From NCBI GenBank assembly GCA_036741775.1, contig DAINRQ010000001.1, forward strand, positions 62,001 through 126,000: a stretch of DNA of 64,000 nt. The letters are read 5' to 3'. Source of the stretch: JAJKIV01 sp036741775 (GTDB lineage Bacteria; Gemmatimonadota; Gemmatimonadetes; Gemmatimonadales; Gemmatimonadaceae). Positions 62,504-64,000 of the stretch are shown here, in pieces; the stretch's first letter is position 1; each line of letters opens with the position of its first letter. The notes under the pieces were generated by a model. The model searched no databases, had not been told where the DNA came from, and worked only from the letters and a program-made list of their open reading frames with translations. Position numbers and translations under genes: made by a program.

Positions 62504-64000
62504 ATGCGCGTCCTCTACCGGTACCTGAAGCGGTACCGCGGCCTCGTGCTGCTCACGCTCGGCCTCGCGGTCATCGGCCAGGCGGTCGCGCTCCTCGACC
62601 CGCTGATCTTCCGGCACGTCATCGACCGCTACGCCACGCGCTACGACGAATATACGAGTGGCGCGTTCATCCGAGGCGTCCTCCTCCTGATGGCCGCCTC
62701 CCTGGCCGTGAATATCGCGGCGCGCGTCGCCGTCACTGTACGCGACTACCTGATCGCCATCATGAGCCAGCGGGTCGGGGCTCGACTCTACGCCGATGGT
62801 CTCCGTCACGCGCTCGCGCTGCCCTACCAGGCGTTCGAGGACCAGCGGAGCGGGGAGACGTTAGGCATCCTCCAGAAGGTTCGCGCCGATGTCGAGCAGT
62901 TCGTCGCCGCGGCGGTGAGGGTGGTCCCGCCGGCGCTGGTCGGCGTCGCGTTCATCACGATCTACGCCGCGACGGTCGATTGGCGGATGGCGGTGGCGTT
63001 CCTGCTCGCGGTTCTGCTGCTCGCCGGACTTGGACTGACGTTGAGCCACCGGATCAAGACGATGCAGCGCGCGATCGTGGCCGAAACAGCGGCGCTGAGC
63101 GGCGCGACGACAGAGTCGCTCCGCAACGTCGAGCTCGTGAAGAGCCTCGGGCTCGCCGATCAGGAAGTGAAGCGACTCGACTCCACGACGAACCGGATCC
63201 TCACGCTCGAGCTCAGGAAGGTCCGCTACGTTCGGTGGCTGAGCTTCGTCCAGGGAACGGCCGTGAATGTGATGCGAATCGCCATCCTGTTTCTCATGCT
63301 GTTCCTGGTCGTGCAGCGCGACGTCTCGATCGGCCAGTTCTTCGCGCTTCTCTTCTATTCGTTTTACGTGTTCGGTCCGCTGCTGGAGGTCGGGCCCGTC
63401 ATTACCACCTATCGGGTGGCCGAGGCGTCGCTCGCGACCTTCCAAACCCTCCTCGACATGCCCGCCGAGGAAAAGCCGGCGAGCCCCGCGCCGGTGGACG
63501 ACCTCCGCGAGCTCGAGTTTCGCGACGTCAGCTTCACGCATCGAGGGGCAACGATGCCGGCGCTGGAGAACGTGGCGTTCCGAGTGAGCCGTGGCGAGAC
63601 CGTCGCGTTCGTTGGCCCGTCGGGCGCGGGCAAGACGACGCTCGTCAAGCTACTCGTCGGGCTCTACGTGCCGACTGCCGGCCGCGTCCTCTACAACGGC
63701 GTCGAGAGCACCGCGGTCGATCTCGACGTGCTCCGCGAACGCATCGGACTCGTGACGCAGGAGTCGCAGCTCTTCTCCGGCTCGATCCGCGAGAACCTCG
63801 AGTTCGTGAGACCCACCGCCACCGACGTCGCGTGTCTCGACGCCCTCCGCCGCGCGGCGGCGTACTCGCTCCTCGCTCGCGCCGATCGCGGGCTCGACAC
63901 CGCGATCGGCGAGGGCGGGATGAAGATCTCCGGTGGCGAAAAGCAGCGACTCGCCATCGCGCGCGCGCTCCTCCGGGAACCGCACCTGCTGGTGTTCGAC
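62504..64000 (+). CDS. ABC-type exporter, fused membrane and ATPase domains (3' cut by window edge)
   Basis: The open frame runs 499 codons to the last base. It begins MRVLYRYLKRYRGLVLLTLGL with GGAGG directly before the ATG (very short spacing). Six transmembrane helices of the ABC_membrane fold follow (for example TLGLAVIGQAVALLDPLIF and IAILFLMLFLVV). The nucleotide-binding domain has Walker A GPSGAGKTT (residues 371-379), the Q-loop VTQESQLFSG, the signature ISGGEKQR (about 476) and the start of Walker B (HLLVFD), where the window ends. It is a half-transporter exporter of the MsbA/LmrA type; substrate unknown. Confidence 0.93.
   Translation, partial: MRVLYRYLKRYRGLVLLTLGLAVIGQAVALLDPLIFRHVIDRYATRYDEYTSGAFIRGVLLLMAASLAVNIAARVAVTVRDYLIAIMSQRVGARLYADGLRHALALPYQAFEDQRSGETLGILQKVRADVEQFVAAAVRVVPPALVGVAFITIYAATVDWRMAVAFLLAVLLLAGLGLTLSHRIKTMQRAIVAETAALSGATTESLRNVELVKSLGLADQEVKRLDSTTNRILTLELRKVRYVRWLSFVQGTAVNVMRIAILFLMLFLVVQRDVSIGQFFALLFYSFYVFGPLLEVGPVITTYRVAEASLATFQTLLDMPAEEKPASPAPVDDLRELEFRDVSFTHRGATMPALENVAFRVSRGETVAFVGPSGAGKTTLVKLLVGLYVPTAGRVLYNGVESTAVDLDVLRERIGLVTQESQLFSGSIRENLEFVRPTATDVACLDALRRAAAYSLLARADRGLDTAIGEGGMKISGGEKQRLAIARALLREPHLLVFD

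Overview
The window is high-GC (roughly two thirds G+C by eye), protein-dense DNA whose gene content points to Gemmatimonadota or a close relative. It carries three orphan MacB/FtsX-type permeases of the ADOP kind, a SusC/SusD pair without glycan enzymes, a BTAD-TolB-TPR regulator, a PknB kinase with a TolB/TPR tail, many lipoproteins and TPR proteins, and a DUF4331 cluster. This is inference from family content; no rRNA or tRNA gene is present to confirm it. A 100-N gap at 60340-60439 flanked by the same 55 bases on both sides indicates a draft, probably metagenomic, assembly.

Layout. 1-6.9 kb: the tail of a SAM methyltransferase, a serine beta-lactamase-like hydrolase, a small secreted protein, a VOC protein, a multicopper oxidase and an exported amidohydrolase. 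6.9-16 kb: a large lipoprotein, two ADOP permeases and a DUF4287/SRPBCC protein. 16-22 kb, minus strand: ECF sigma factor, zinc-finger anti-sigma factor, exported TPR-CHAT protease-like lipoprotein and a HAF-repeat lipoprotein, apparently one regulatory operon. 22.7-27.2 kb: SusC and SusD, divergent from that operon. 27.4-31.7 kb: DUF3072, an orphan caspase-like protein, a small hypothetical and a Ser/Thr kinase. 31.7-36.7 kb: a third ADOP permease, a small hypothetical and a TPR protein with an orphan regulator C-terminus. 36.8-49.1 kb: alpha/beta hydrolase, TPR protein, M20 peptidase, two-gene beta-propeller/lipoprotein unit, DUF11-like lipoprotein, penicillin acylase and a DUF4157 (eCIS-core) metalloprotease-like protein. 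49.5-50.3 kb: a VapBC-type toxin-antitoxin pair with a palindromic operator. 50.4-55.8 kb: ECF sigma/RskA anti-sigma, a helical secreted protein, a DUF4331 protein split over two genes, and a TPR protein. 55.8-64 kb: BTAD regulator, cupin lipoprotein, parallel beta-helix lipoprotein, broken glxA and aldo/keto reductase remnants joined head to head, DUF6064 membrane protein and an ABC exporter cut by the window end.

The most unusual signals are at DNA level. First, four 76-77 bp inverted repeats (37626, 39336, 40784, 46977) share the outer motif AATYGGGGTCRGA but differ inside, with each copy nearly or exactly self-complementary. They sit in successive gene boundaries between 37.6 and 47.1 kb. 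Second, the octamer CGTTAGGC occurs about 27 times on both strands, in several reading frames and between genes, against about 2-3 expected from composition. Third, a second inverted-repeat family built on TCATTCCGAGCG...GAGGAATC lies at 42044 and 54335. At protein level, the sigma/anti-sigma/TPR-CHAT operon is the best candidate for an undescribed signalling system, because the protease-like protein carries a lipoprotein signal and the anti-sigma factor has a domain on the same side of the membrane.
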